Of a stretch of 64,000 nucleotides of DNA, positions 1 through 7,975 are shown piece by piece. Position 1 is the first letter of the stretch, and each line of letters begins with the position of its first letter. The stretch lies in NCBI GenBank assembly GCA_938022205.1, contig CALIEB010000011.1:1-64000 (forward strand), in the 5' to 3' direction. A program made the translations under genes and the position numbers. The stretch is from an uncultured Anaerolineae bacterium. Its GTDB lineage: Bacteria > Chloroflexota > Anaerolineae > Aggregatilineales > Phototrophicaceae. The notes beneath the pieces were generated by a model, which saw nothing but the letters and a program-made list of their open reading frames with translations, did no database searches and was not told where the DNA came from.

Positions 1-353
1 TTCGCGTTCGATTGAGGCTTTGCAGGCATCCGTTCGCTTGTTTATTTTTGCCTGGAATGCCCGCCAGTTGCACAAGCGCCAGCATCCGCGCTATCCAGCC
101 CATATCCGAGACTTTGTGTCTGTTCGAATTTAGACACTCCCTTGTGATGGTACAGTGCCTTTGCCTCACCCTAAATTGCTTTCCGCTGCTGTGGCTAGCG
201 ACTTTATAAGCCTCATCCCCAGCAGAGCTGAGGACGGAGGCTGCTTGGCAGACTGCAATCGTCCCAATGGTCTGCACCTCTTTTACGAATGTTTTTACGT
301 TTTTTGTGCTATTGTGTAAAAAGACTGTTTTTACACGTGCAAAGGAGTGTTTT
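1..353. other. Leading intergenic region, no convincing gene
   Basis: I see no credible coding sequence here; the one short open frame (12-209) has no ribosome binding site and no recognisable composition. The stretch holds small inverted repeats: GTGTCT/AGACAC at 116-121 and 132-137, GCAGAC/GTCTGC at 248-253 and 270-275, and a stronger one at 314-336 listed separately. It is probably the 5' regulatory region of the downstream glycosidase gene. Confidence 0.5.
314..336. promoter_or_regulatory. Perfect 9-bp inverted repeat before the GH99-like gene
   Basis: GTGTAAAAA (314-322) and TTTTTACAC (328-336) form a perfect inverted repeat around a 5-base spacer. It ends five bases before the AAAGGAG ribosome binding site of the gene starting at 354. 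It could be a repressor operator or an mRNA hairpin limiting ribosome access; the sequence does not decide between them. Confidence 0.45.
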
Positions 354-1559
354 ATGAAGCACCTTGTGCTTTTACTCGCTGCGCTGCTGCTGATGACAGT
401 TTCACTTACTCCCGCCAGCGCGCAAGGTTCGCGCCAAGTTTGGGCATTTTACATGGGCTTCTGGGCAGGTGAAGGCTCTTGGAACATGCAAAGCGACGTG
501 TTGACCGACCGCCCCGCTATTGGCAACTATGATTCGCGTGACCCCGGCGTGATGGGGTTACAAATCGACCAAGCTAAGAGCGCAGGCATTGATGCCTTCT
601 TGGTCAGTTGGTATGGGCTAGACGACCAACAGACCACCACACCTGTGGTGTTTAATGCGCTTGACCGCGCGGGCGAACGCGGCTTTCAGGTGGGTGTCGT
701 GATTGATTTGTTTGTGCAGGACTTTAACAACACCCTACCCTCGCTGACCAACTCGCTCAATTGGTTAGTCAACAGCTTGTCCAATCATCACGCCTATTTG
801 CGCGTGGATGGCAAGCCGGTGATCGCTTTTGCTTTCCAAAACAAGCTGGGCTTGAGCAACCAACAATGGCTCGACTTGCGCAATCAGATTGACCCTGAAC
901 GGCGCACGCTGTGGTTGAGCGAGGGAATTAGTGGCTGCTGTTTGTACGGCGGCGCAATGGACGGCATGTACGCCTTCAATCTGGCGTGGGCAAACGGCAG
1001 CAGCGCGCGCTACCGCTCAGAGCGCAACGCTGTGCTGCGGCGCGGCGGCACGCTTTACGTGCCGATGGTGCATCCGGGCTGGGACGAAACGCTGATTGCG
1101 CGCCGCGAAGGGCGTAGAAATCCCACATCGCCACGCGCGCGCGCCAACGGGCGTTTCTTGGCGAATAGTTTTAACGGAGCGATCGCCAGCGGCGCGAACA
1201 TCATCATGATTGGCACATGGAACGAGTTCGTCGAAAACTCGCACATTGAGCCAAGCGTCAACTTTGGCAACCAGTCGCTAGACACGCTCGCGCCGTTGAT
1301 TGCGCGTTGGAAAGGCGCAGCGGCATCCGCAGGCAGCAGCGGCGCAGAACGCCCCGAATCGCCCACAGGCTTGATTATGCAAGCCACGCAGCGCGTCAAC
1401 GTGCGCCCCACGCCCAGCACGAGCGGCAGACCACTTGGGCAAATTTCACCCGGACGATTTTATGCCGTGTTGGGGCAAGAAAACGGCTGGGTTAAGATCG
1501 ATTTTAACGGGCAAGAAGGCTACGTCAGCGCGCAGTTCGCGCGCATCGAACAGCGTTAA
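354..1559 (+). CDS. Secreted GH99/GH71-like glycoside hydrolase with C-terminal SH3 domain
   Basis: Predicted exported glycosidase of 401 residues. I chose the ATG at 354 because AAAGGAG lies just upstream and translation then opens with a clean signal peptide (about residues 1-24, ending ASA-Q). The body resembles the endo-mannanase type GH99 family: the motif WNEFVENSHIEPS matches the family's NEWHEG..IEP signature, and E291 and E294 keep the three-residue spacing of the known catalytic pair. Residues about 340-401 form a bacterial SH3 domain (NVRPTPS to GYVSAQF), likely a cell-wall anchor. The substrate is probably an alpha-linked polysaccharide, but the sequence alone does not establish it. 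A GH71-like assignment is the alternative. It stands alone, followed by a hairpin. Confidence 0.8.
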   Translation: MKHLVLLLAALLLMTVSLTPASAQGSRQVWAFYMGFWAGEGSWNMQSDVLTDRPAIGNYDSRDPGVMGLQIDQAKSAGIDAFLVSWYGLDDQQTTTPVVFNALDRAGERGFQVGVVIDLFVQDFNNTLPSLTNSLNWLVNSLSNHHAYLRVDGKPVIAFAFQNKLGLSNQQWLDLRNQIDPERRTLWLSEGISGCCLYGGAMDGMYAFNLAWANGSSARYRSERNAVLRRGGTLYVPMVHPGWDETLIARREGRRNPTSPRARANGRFLANSFNGAIASGANIIMIGTWNEFVENSHIEPSVNFGNQSLDTLAPLIARWKGAAASAGSSGAERPESPTGLIMQATQRVNVRPTPSTSGRPLGQISPGRFYAVLGQENGWVKIDFNGQEGYVSAQFARIEQR

Positions 1560-1567
1560 CACTATTT

Positions 1568-1590
1568 TAGGGTGGGCAAATCCCACCCTA
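1568..1590 (+). terminator. Terminator-like hairpin after the GH99-like gene
   Basis: TAGGGTGGG (1568-1576) pairs perfectly with CCCACCCTA (1582-1590) around a CAAAT loop, nine bases after the stop codon. No T-run follows, so it may act as a processing barrier rather than a classical intrinsic terminator. Confidence 0.55.
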
Positions 1591-1674
1591 GCGGCTTTCC
1601 TGCACTTGGCGATGAGGAAAAACGGCGTGCTGCGTGCGAACAGCTTCTTCTGGCTAGCATCCACCAAGCCACCC

Positions 1675-1703
1675 TTGACTTTTGCCCGCCTGCGTTCTAT
1701 AGT
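1675..1703 (+). promoter_or_regulatory. Sigma-70-type promoter of tRNA-Arg(ACG)
   Basis: TTGACT at 1675-1680 and TATAGT at 1698-1703 are separated by exactly 17 bases, and the tRNA begins 13 bases after the -10 box. This is the closest match to a consensus housekeeping promoter that I found in the window. Confidence 0.75.
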
Positions 1704-1716
1704 ATGCGCACGATAC

Positions 1717-1790
1717 GTACCCGTAGCTCAGTGGATTAGAGCATTTGTCTACGGAACAAAGGGTCGGGGGTTCGAATCCCTCCGGGTACG
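1717..1790 (+). tRNA. tRNA-Arg (anticodon ACG)
   Basis: A 74-nt cloverleaf folds by eye: acceptor stem GTACCCG/CGGGTAC, D-stem GCTC/GAGC, anticodon stem TTTGT/ACAAA around loop CTACGGA, and T-loop TTCGAAT. The anticodon ACG reads CGU and, when A34 is deaminated to inosine, other CGN codons. The discriminator is G1790; CCA is not encoded. Confidence 0.95.
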
Positions 1791-1792
1791 CT

Positions 1793-1820
1793 AACAGCTG
1801 GCAAACGCCAGCTGTTTTTA
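1793..1820 (+). terminator. Intrinsic terminator of tRNA-Arg(ACG)
   Basis: AACAGCTGGC (1793-1802) pairs with GCCAGCTGTT (1807-1816) around AAAC, followed by a short T-run. It begins two bases after the tRNA end. Confidence 0.85.
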
Positions 1821-1970
1821 TTTTACGCGCTGTAAAGTTGCTTGTCTGCGCTAGCGAAGCGAAACTTGGGCGCGGACAACGCGCTTGCCCAAAGGAACGC
1901 ATAGCAATTTGCTGTTTTCAAGGTACAATAAGCGCGTTGCTTCTTTCTTCATCATGCTTGAGGATACCCC

Positions 1971-2807
1971 ATGCGCGAAATTACCGTTGCTATTGTGCAA
2001 ATGAAACCCAAAATGGGCGAACCAGAAGAAAATCTCGTCAAGATGTCCGAGATGATCTCTAAAATCGCCTCGCAGCAGCGTGTTGACCTTATCGTCTTTC
2101 CGGAACTGATCACCAGCGGCAACGAGTTAGGCGTGCGCTTTACCGAAGTGGCGCAGCGCGTGCCGGGACCTACCATCAACCTGATTGCGCAACGCGCCAA
2201 CGACTACGGCATCTACGTGGCGTTCGGCATGGCGACCAAAGAGAAGGTCGAAAGTGTGCTGTATAACTCGGCGGTGCTGGTGGGTCCAGAAGGTGACCTT
2301 GTCGAGGTCTACAACAAAATTCACCTGCGCGGCGAAGAGCGCATGGCGTTCCGCGAGGGCTTTCGCCTGCCGATTGCCGAAACCGAAATTGGCAACATCG
2401 GCTTGATGATTGGCTATGACCTCGCGTACCCGGAGATTGCTCGCTGCATGACGTTAGAAGGTGCGGACTTGCTGTGCGTGCTGGCGAACTGGGAAGCGGC
2501 GCACGTGGACGAGTGGAAAACTTACTTGCGCGCCCGCGCCTATGAAAACTCGATTTTCGTGGCGGGCGTGAACCGCGTCGGCGAGGACGTTACGCTGACA
2601 TTCGGCGGACAGAGCATGATTGTGGGCCCGCGCGGGGAAGTGTACGCCAGTCTCGCCGACGAGACCGATCTCGAAAGCGGCGCGCCGCTCGAGGGCTTCG
2701 CGGTGGCGCGCATCGACCTTGACGAAGTGCGCAAGAACCGCGAGGAGTTCCAGTTTATCCAAACGCGCCAGCCCGCTGTCTACCGCAGCATCGTCAAAAA
2801 GTATTAG
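1971..2807 (+). CDS. Nitrilase-superfamily protein lacking the catalytic cysteine
   Basis: A 278-residue carbon-nitrogen hydrolase fold protein, full length for a single-domain member. The family hydrolyses amides, carbamoyl groups or nitriles with a Glu-Lys-Cys triad. E45 (FPELI) and K116 (YNKIHLRGEE) are present. At the nucleophile position the usual ICYD is IGYD: codon 148 (2412-2414) is GGC, glycine. Everything around it (YDLAYPEIAR, and LANW further on) is conserved. It is either a non-catalytic pseudoenzyme or carries a single-base TGC to GGC error or mutation. AGGA at 1961-1964 supports the start. It is convergent with the iron permease gene, six bases away. The substrate cannot be named. 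Confidence 0.85.
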   Translation: MREITVAIVQMKPKMGEPEENLVKMSEMISKIASQQRVDLIVFPELITSGNELGVRFTEVAQRVPGPTINLIAQRANDYGIYVAFGMATKEKVESVLYNSAVLVGPEGDLVEVYNKIHLRGEERMAFREGFRLPIAETEIGNIGLMIGYDLAYPEIARCMTLEGADLLCVLANWEAAHVDEWKTYLRARAYENSIFVAGVNRVGEDVTLTFGGQSMIVGPRGEVYASLADETDLESGAPLEGFAVARIDLDEVRKNREEFQFIQTRQPAVYRSIVKKY

Positions 2808-2813
2808 CGGCTG

Positions 2814-4481
2814 CTATTTCAGGCGGTCGTCGCGCCACAGCATCAAGCCCAAGCCCAACGCTGAAGCCAACATCAACAGCAGGCTTGGCTCGCCTAGCAG
2901 CACGAACAACCCCTCTGCTTGCACGCTCCAAATGCGCGTGGCGAGCGTGCGGAAGCCAATCGGCGCGAGAATGAGCGTGGTTGGCAGCTCTTTCATGACG
3001 TTGAGGAAGACCAACGCCGCACCGGCTAAGATGCCTGCCCGCGCCAGCGGCAGCGTCACCCGCAGCAGCACTTGATGCTTGTTCAGTCCCAGCAAGCGCG
3101 CGCTCTCTTCGTAGTGCGGGTTGAGCTGGGTTAGCGCGCTGCGTGTCGTGCCGATGCTGTAAGGCAGGTAGCGCGTCAGATAGCCGACAATCAGCAGCGG
3201 CAGCGTCTGATACAGCGCGGGCATCGCCTGTGAGGCGAAGAACACCCACGCCAAGCCGACGACCACACCGGGCAGCACGTTGCCGAGATAGGCGAAGCGC
3301 ACCAGCCATTGGTCGCCGCGTGCGCGTGAGCGCGCCCCTAACACGCCCATCGGCACGGCAATAAACGCCGCCAGCCCTGCCGCCGCCAAGCTAACCAACA
3401 GGGTGTTCTGCGTTAACACAGGCATAGAGACATCCGCCGCCTCCACCATGCCGCGCTGCCAGAACCAGTAGAAGACGACACTCAGCGGGATGACCACGCC
3501 AACAAACACCGGCAGCGCGCAGAACGCCAGCGCAACGCCCTTCCACGCGCCCAACGCCACAATAGGAGGATGACGACGCGCGCCAGTGCCAACGCGGTAA
3601 TTCGCGCTGAGCTTGTTGTAGTGCTGCTCAATCGCCAGCAGCCCCAACGTCAGCACAATCAGCACTAACGCCAGCATTGCGGCGCGCTCGAGGTTAAACG
3701 CGCCGCTGTATTGGGTGTAGATGGCGCGGGTGAAAGCGTTGAAGCGCATAACGGCAATTGCGCCAAAGTCGCTAAGCGTGTAAAGCGCGGTCATCAGCGC
3801 GCCCACCGCAATCGCCGGACGCAGCTGTGGCAATGTGATATGCCAAAACACGCGCCAGCGCGAAAAGCCCATGCTGCGCCCCACGTCCTCCAGCGCGGGG
3901 TCGCTGTTGAGCAGCGCAGCGCGTACAGGTAGCACCACGTAGGGGTAGGTGAACAGAGTAATCGACAGCCACGCGCCCCAGTAGCCGCGAATGTCGGGCA
4001 GACGCTGTACGCCAAACGGCTCTAGCCAACTCTGCAAGATGCCTTTGGGACCGAACGCCTCAATATAGGTCAGCGCGCCCAAATAAGACGGGATGACGAC
4101 GGTCAGCATGCCCAACACCAACCAAGCGCGCCGATACGGCAAGTCAGTGCGCGCCGTCAACCACGCGAAAGGCACACCAATCAGCACCGCACTCAGCACC
4201 ACGCCCACCGTCAGCGTCAAGCTGTTGCTGACGATGGTCAGCGTGCGCGCTTGCAGCAAATACGCCAGCCCTTCGCTGCCTGCGCTGAGCGCGCGCATGA
4301 TAAGATAGCCAATCGGCAGCGCAACAATGCCCGCCACAGCAAGGCTCACGAGCTGCCACAGCGAAGGGTAGCGTAGCCTGCGCCACACAGGCGGCGCGGC
4401 GTTAGCTCGGCGCAGAACTTCTTGGGTGATGCGAATGAAACGGTCACCGGTGTTCGTTGTTGTTAAAGGTTGTGCGGTCAT
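2814..4481 (-). CDS. fbpB: Ferric-iron ABC transporter permease (fused, FbpB-type)
   Basis: Inner-membrane permease of about 555 residues with two six-helix halves, as in FbpB/SfuB transporters that import periplasmic or surface-bound Fe3+. Each half has an EAA loop for ATPase docking: EDVGRSMGFSRWRVFWHITLP in the first half and EESARLLGLNKHQVLLRVTLP in the second. I place the start at 4481 (MTAQPL) rather than 4547, because an intrinsic terminator lies between 4511 and 4538 and the longer reading would translate through it. It follows the binding-protein gene in the same direction. No ATP-binding subunit is encoded nearby, so one must come from elsewhere. Substrate assignment rests mainly on the neighbouring binding protein. 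Confidence 0.85.
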   Translation of the reverse strand: MTAQPLTTTNTGDRFIRITQEVLRRANAAPPVWRRLRYPSLWQLVSLAVAGIVALPIGYLIMRALSAGSEGLAYLLQARTLTIVSNSLTLTVGVVLSAVLIGVPFAWLTARTDLPYRRAWLVLGMLTVVIPSYLGALTYIEAFGPKGILQSWLEPFGVQRLPDIRGYWGAWLSITLFTYPYVVLPVRAALLNSDPALEDVGRSMGFSRWRVFWHITLPQLRPAIAVGALMTALYTLSDFGAIAVMRFNAFTRAIYTQYSGAFNLERAAMLALVLIVLTLGLLAIEQHYNKLSANYRVGTGARRHPPIVALGAWKGVALAFCALPVFVGVVIPLSVVFYWFWQRGMVEAADVSMPVLTQNTLLVSLAAAGLAAFIAVPMGVLGARSRARGDQWLVRFAYLGNVLPGVVVGLAWVFFASQAMPALYQTLPLLIVGYLTRYLPYSIGTTRSALTQLNPHYEESARLLGLNKHQVLLRVTLPLARAGILAGAALVFLNVMKELPTTLILAPIGFRTLATRIWSVQAEGLFVLLGEPSLLLMLASALGLGLMLWRDDRLK

Positions 4482-4510
4482 AACACACTTTCTTGCTTGG
4501 CTAGTAGAAG

Positions 4511-4538
4511 AAAAAAGGGGCGAGCAGTCACGCCCCTT
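4511..4538 (-). terminator. Intrinsic terminator/attenuator between binding-protein and permease genes
   Basis: On the minus strand AAGGGGCG (4538-4531) pairs with CGCCCCTT (4522-4515) around an 8-base loop, and T-residues continue at 4514-4511. It sits just after the binding-protein stop codon and before the permease start. Partial termination here would give more binding protein than permease, a common arrangement in ABC importers. Confidence 0.75.
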
Positions 4539-4547
4539 GCACAGCAC

Positions 4548-5561
4548 TTAGTCCAGCGCACCGCTGGCTTCAATGATTTCTAGCGTCTTGGCGAGGTCGT
4601 CAAGGTCGGTCAAGTTGATGTCGGGCGTGCCAATCTCCGCCAAAGGCTTGAGTGCCGCGCTGGGCGCAACTGTCGCCACTAGCGGGTACTCAAACGTGCG
4701 CTGGGCGAAGTAGGTTTGCGCGCTGTTGCCCAGCAGGTACAGGACAAAACGCTGCGCCAAGCCTTGCTTCTTGCTGTTCTTCAGCACGCCCACGCCGGCA
4801 ATGTTGACCAGCGCGCCCACGTCGCCCGCCGCAAAGTAGTGATTTTCGGCGGTGATTTGCGGGTTCTGAGCGCGTGCAGCGTACAAATAGTAGTGGTTGA
4901 CCAAGCCAACCTCCACTTCGCCGCTGGCAACCGCTTGCAGCACGCTGGTGTTGCGGTCATAGGCTTTGGTGTCGTTGGCAACCATGCCCGCCAACCACGC
5001 GGCGGCAGCTTCTTCGCCCAACAGCACGCGCAGCGCGGTCACATGCGCTTGGAACGAGCCGTTAGTCGGAGCCCAGCCCACGCGCCCGCGCCATACTTCG
5101 TCGGTGAGATCGAGCATTGAGGCGGGCAGTTCGTCCACGCTCACCAGCGTCGGGTTGTAGACCAGCACGCGCGCGCGCCCGCTGATGCCCACCCACAGGC
5201 TTTCGGGCGAGACGAACGCCGGCTGTGCTACGCGCTCCGTGATATCCGACGGCAGCACGGCGAGCATGCCCGCTTTTGCCAGCAGCCCTAACGCGCCCGC
5301 GTCCTGCGCGAAGAACACGTCAGCGCGGCTGTTCGCGCCTTCTTCGCGCAGCTGGTTCGCCAGCGTGGCGGTGTCGCCGTACAGCACGTCGACTTTGATG
5401 CCCGTTTCGGCGGTGAATTGTTCGAGCAGCGGAGCAATTAAGTTTTCGTTGCGCCCCGAGTAAATCACCAGCGACTCTTGTTCTTGCGCGTTGGCAGGAA
5501 CAAGCCCAAGAACCAGCAGCACCAGCAGCAGCCAAATGCTTACGTTTGAAACAGCTTTCAT
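4548..5561 (-). CDS. fbpA: Ferric-iron ABC transporter substrate-binding protein (FbpA/FutA-type)
   Basis: Exported binding protein of 337 residues that captures Fe3+ for the adjacent permease. The start at 5561 is supported by an AAGGGAG ribosome binding site; a longer frame to 5588 has none. Residues 1-25 form a signal peptide (ending ANA-Q) without a lipobox cysteine. The mature part starts with LVIYSGRNE and continues with YGDTATLANQL and ADVFFAQDAGAL, typical of the family. The paired tyrosines Y224-Y225 in VNHYYLY correspond to the iron-coordinating pair of FbpA. Gene order is binding protein then permease, with a terminator-like hairpin between them. No Fur-box is obvious by eye. Confidence 0.9.
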   Translation of the reverse strand: MKAVSNVSIWLLLVLLVLGLVPANAQEQESLVIYSGRNENLIAPLLEQFTAETGIKVDVLYGDTATLANQLREEGANSRADVFFAQDAGALGLLAKAGMLAVLPSDITERVAQPAFVSPESLWVGISGRARVLVYNPTLVSVDELPASMLDLTDEVWRGRVGWAPTNGSFQAHVTALRVLLGEEAAAAWLAGMVANDTKAYDRNTSVLQAVASGEVEVGLVNHYYLYAARAQNPQITAENHYFAAGDVGALVNIAGVGVLKNSKKQGLAQRFVLYLLGNSAQTYFAQRTFEYPLVATVAPSAALKPLAEIGTPDINLTDLDDLAKTLEIIEASGALD

Positions 5562-5914
5562 CTTAGAAACTCCCTTAGTGGATGCCAAGCACTTTTGTGG
5601 TATAATGCTTAGGCGTGTGGATAGATAAGGTGTTCAGCCGTGAGTCCTTCCGCCAAGAAGTCGGCAGAACACCTTATTTGTACCAGAGACTTTCTCCGCT
5701 TGTCTACGACGTTGGCTAAACCTTGTTTTTACGGCACATGAGAGCCACATTAACCCGCGTCTCATCCACTTGTGCGCGCCGCCATGACATCAAAGTTAAT
5801 GCGGGTTAATTTGTTGAGATTTTCAACAACCCTGCTCAAAATCTGCGAAAACGTTATATGATTGCCTATAGGGAAGCGATGGGCAGCACTGCAAACCAAG
5901 TGAAAGGATTTGCC
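5562..5914. other. Structured intergenic region between iron transporter and LCP gene
   Basis: No coding sequence is apparent in these divergent upstream regions. The stretch is rich in inverted repeats: a large hairpin at 5625-5677, an arm pair ATTAACCCGC (5749-5758)/GCGGGTTAAT (5801-5810), and TTGTTGA (5811-5817)/TCAACAA (5823-5829). An extended -10 sequence TGGTATAAT (5598-5606) points rightward into the first hairpin. Confidence 0.6.
5598..5678 (+). ncRNA. Candidate small structured RNA with its own extended -10 promoter
   Basis: TGGTATAAT at 5598-5606 is a consensus extended -10. About 18 bases later an 11-bp perfect stem starts, ATAAGGTGTTC (5625-5635) with GAACACCTTAT (5667-5677), extended inward past one A-A mismatch by GCCG/CGGC (5637-5640, 5662-5665) and CTTC/GAAG (5647-5650, 5657-5660). 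No clear T-run follows, so the 3' end is unknown. It could also be a leader structure of the LCP transcript. Confidence 0.35.
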
Positions 5915-6844
5915 ATGAGACGATGTCAAATGGGGTTGTTGCTTTGCCTGCTGCTGTGCTTAGGGGGGCTGACGCTGCGCGCCCAAGATGCCCCGAGCAT
6001 CCCCACTGACCCACCAAGCTGGGACGGCACCACGCGCTTCACCGTGCTGATTTTGGGCATGGACAGACGACCCAACGCCCGCGACAACCTCAACGCCCGC
6101 ACCGATGTCATCGTGCTTGCCAGCTATGACCCGCAAACGCGCAGCATCGGGCTGCTGCACTTTCCTCGCGACCTGTTCATGCCTACGCCCGACAAGGGGC
6201 TGCCAGTGCGCATCAACACCTTGCTGGTGCTGGGCGAACGCCAGTTGGAAAACTACGGACCGTTCTACGCCATGAAGACGCTGCAGTATAACTTGGGCAT
6301 GTACATTGATGGTTACGTGGCGTTTGACTTTGTCGCCTTTATCCGCGTGATTGACGCGCTGGGCGGCGTGGTGATTGACGTGCCGTACACAATTAACGAC
6401 CAATCCTACCCCGACATGAACTACGGCTACGAGCCGTTTTTCTTGGCGCGCGGTGTGCATACGCTCGACGGGCGCACCGCGCTCAAGTACGTGCGCACGC
6501 GGCATGGCGACAACGACTACGGGCGCGGACAACGACAGCTGCAGGTCATGCAAGCCGTGCGCGACCGTCTCGCCAACCCCGCCGTGCTGCAGTCGCTCGT
6601 CAGGCAAGCTCCGCAGCTGCTGCGCGACCTGCAAGGACACGTCTACAGCAACATCCCGCCCGAGCTGCTGATGTTCTTGGGCTTGGTGATGATAGAGCAA
6701 AACGCCAGCATCACGACTGGCGCAATCAACCAGCGCAACACCTTTGAGTATTTCGTGCAAGGTGAGGGCTATGTGCGTGTTCCTGACCGCAATCGCCTCG
6801 TAGAAGAGCTAACGCGCACCTTTGGCGCGGACTATTGGCGATAA
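5915..6844 (+). CDS. LytR-CpsA-Psr (LCP) family envelope ligase
   Basis: A 309-residue membrane-attached or secreted enzyme of the LCP family, which transfers undecaprenyl-linked glycopolymers to peptidoglycan or related acceptors. I chose ATG 5915 because AAAGGA lies at 5903-5908 and the product then starts with a charged, hydrophobic signal (about residues 1-25). Family hallmarks are present: ILGMDRR, RTDVIVLASYD, the arginine motif FPRDLFM, INTL, the segment from YIDGYVAFDF to DALGGVVIDVP, and YVRTRHGDNDYGRGQRQ near the C-terminus. The next gene begins 21 bases later, so the two are probably co-transcribed; both act at the cell surface. Confidence 0.9.
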   Translation: MRRCQMGLLLCLLLCLGGLTLRAQDAPSIPTDPPSWDGTTRFTVLILGMDRRPNARDNLNARTDVIVLASYDPQTRSIGLLHFPRDLFMPTPDKGLPVRINTLLVLGERQLENYGPFYAMKTLQYNLGMYIDGYVAFDFVAFIRVIDALGGVVIDVPYTINDQSYPDMNYGYEPFFLARGVHTLDGRTALKYVRTRHGDNDYGRGQRQLQVMQAVRDRLANPAVLQSLVRQAPQLLRDLQGHVYSNIPPELLMFLGLVMIEQNASITTGAINQRNTFEYFVQGEGYVRVPDRNRLVEELTRTFGADYWR

Positions 6845-6865
6845 GTTGAGAGAAAGCGACTCCTC

Positions 6866-7972
6866 ATGACCTTTCGTGTGCTTGTGCTATGTGGCGCGCT
6901 GCTGTTAGCTAGCGTGCGCCTGACTTACGCGCAGACCAGCAACCTGCTGGCAAACGCCTCGTTTGAAGCGGGCGGCTTTGTGCAAGCCGCCGCCGCGCCC
7001 GACGGCTCGGCATTTTACAACGTGCCTGAAGGTTGGGGCGGCGGGGTGCTTTTGGACGGCGCGACATTCTGGCAAAACATCATGCCCAACGGCTATCCGC
7101 ACAGCGGCAGCGTGAAGACCAACGGCGTGCAGTCCTATCACGTGTCACGCGGCTACGCCACCTTCACCGCGTGGATTTACCAGCGCGTCGCTACCGTGCC
7201 GAACACGCCGCTAGAGGGTGGTGCGGCGGCGTTTGTCGAAAATCCCAGCGGCACGGCGTTCGTGCGGGCGGGCATTGATCCCACTGGCGGCACGAACCCC
7301 TTCGCGCCAACGGTGATTTGGGGGGCAAGCGCGGGCGCGCCCAACGCTTGGAACGCCGTGCGCGTTTCGGCACGCGCCACAGGCGGCGCGGCAACGTTCT
7401 TCCTGTTCGCTTCGCAGGGCGCGCCGGCTGATCCCAACGGCGTGTATTGGGACGATGCTTTCTTGTTCGGGCAGGGCGGCGCGAGCCTCGTGCCTGCGCC
7501 CGAAGCCAGCGCGCCCCCTAGCGAGCGCGTCGTCGTCCCGAACGTGCAGGTCAACGTGCGCACAGGCGCAAGCGTGGCAAGCCCGCGCATCGGTGTCGCC
7601 AACCCCAACACCGCGTGGCGATGGCTGGCGACCGAAGGCGACTGGCACGTGATTGACTTTAACGGGCAACGCGGCTACGTGTCGGCGGCGTTTACCACGC
7701 TGCGCGACGGCACGACAGGTGTGCCTGCCGCTGTCTCGTCGGAGACGGGCGTGACCTACACCGCCAACGCCAACCAGCGCGTGCGCCGCGCCCCGACCAC
7801 CCAATCGGCACGCATCGGCGCACTTCAGCGCGGCGAGACAGTGGCGGTGCTGGCGAAGTCTGCCGACGGACAGTGGGTACAAGTACGCCTTGCCAACGGA
7901 CGCACCGGCTGGGCAAGCGCACGCTTCGGCACGCTTAACGGCAGCGTTGACGGGCTGCCGGTCGGAGGCTAG
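6866..7972 (+). CDS. Secreted protein with carbohydrate-binding-like module and two SH3 domains
   Basis: A 368-residue exported protein. Residues 1-22 are a signal peptide. Residues about 25-205 look like a CenC-type carbohydrate-binding jelly roll (opening NLLANASFEAGGF and closing YWDDAFLF). Two bacterial SH3 modules follow: about 220-285 (VNVRTGAS to GYVSAAF) and 295-360 (RVRRAPT to TGWASARF). No catalytic motif is visible, so it is more likely a wall- or glycan-binding surface protein. It lies between the LCP gene and a DUF2304-type membrane protein gene, with 21- and 3-base gaps. The ribosome binding site is weak (GAGAGAAAG). Confidence 0.75.
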   Translation: MTFRVLVLCGALLLASVRLTYAQTSNLLANASFEAGGFVQAAAAPDGSAFYNVPEGWGGGVLLDGATFWQNIMPNGYPHSGSVKTNGVQSYHVSRGYATFTAWIYQRVATVPNTPLEGGAAAFVENPSGTAFVRAGIDPTGGTNPFAPTVIWGASAGAPNAWNAVRVSARATGGAATFFLFASQGAPADPNGVYWDDAFLFGQGGASLVPAPEASAPPSERVVVPNVQVNVRTGASVASPRIGVANPNTAWRWLATEGDWHVIDFNGQRGYVSAAFTTLRDGTTGVPAAVSSETGVTYTANANQRVRRAPTTQSARIGALQRGETVAVLAKSADGQWVQVRLANGRTGWASARFGTLNGSVDGLPVGG

Positions 7973-7975
7973 CGC

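Noticed and set aside
12..209. 65-codon open frame at the left edge
   Set aside because: No ribosome binding site, cysteine- and leucine-rich random composition, and no family resemblance.
4482..4547. Longer N-terminus for the iron permease
   Set aside because: It would translate through an intrinsic terminator and lacks a ribosome binding site.
5960..6760. Long antisense frame under the LCP gene (266 codons)
   Set aside because: It is a shadow of a gene with strong GC-skewed codons; its translation is His/Val/Gln-rich without any motif.
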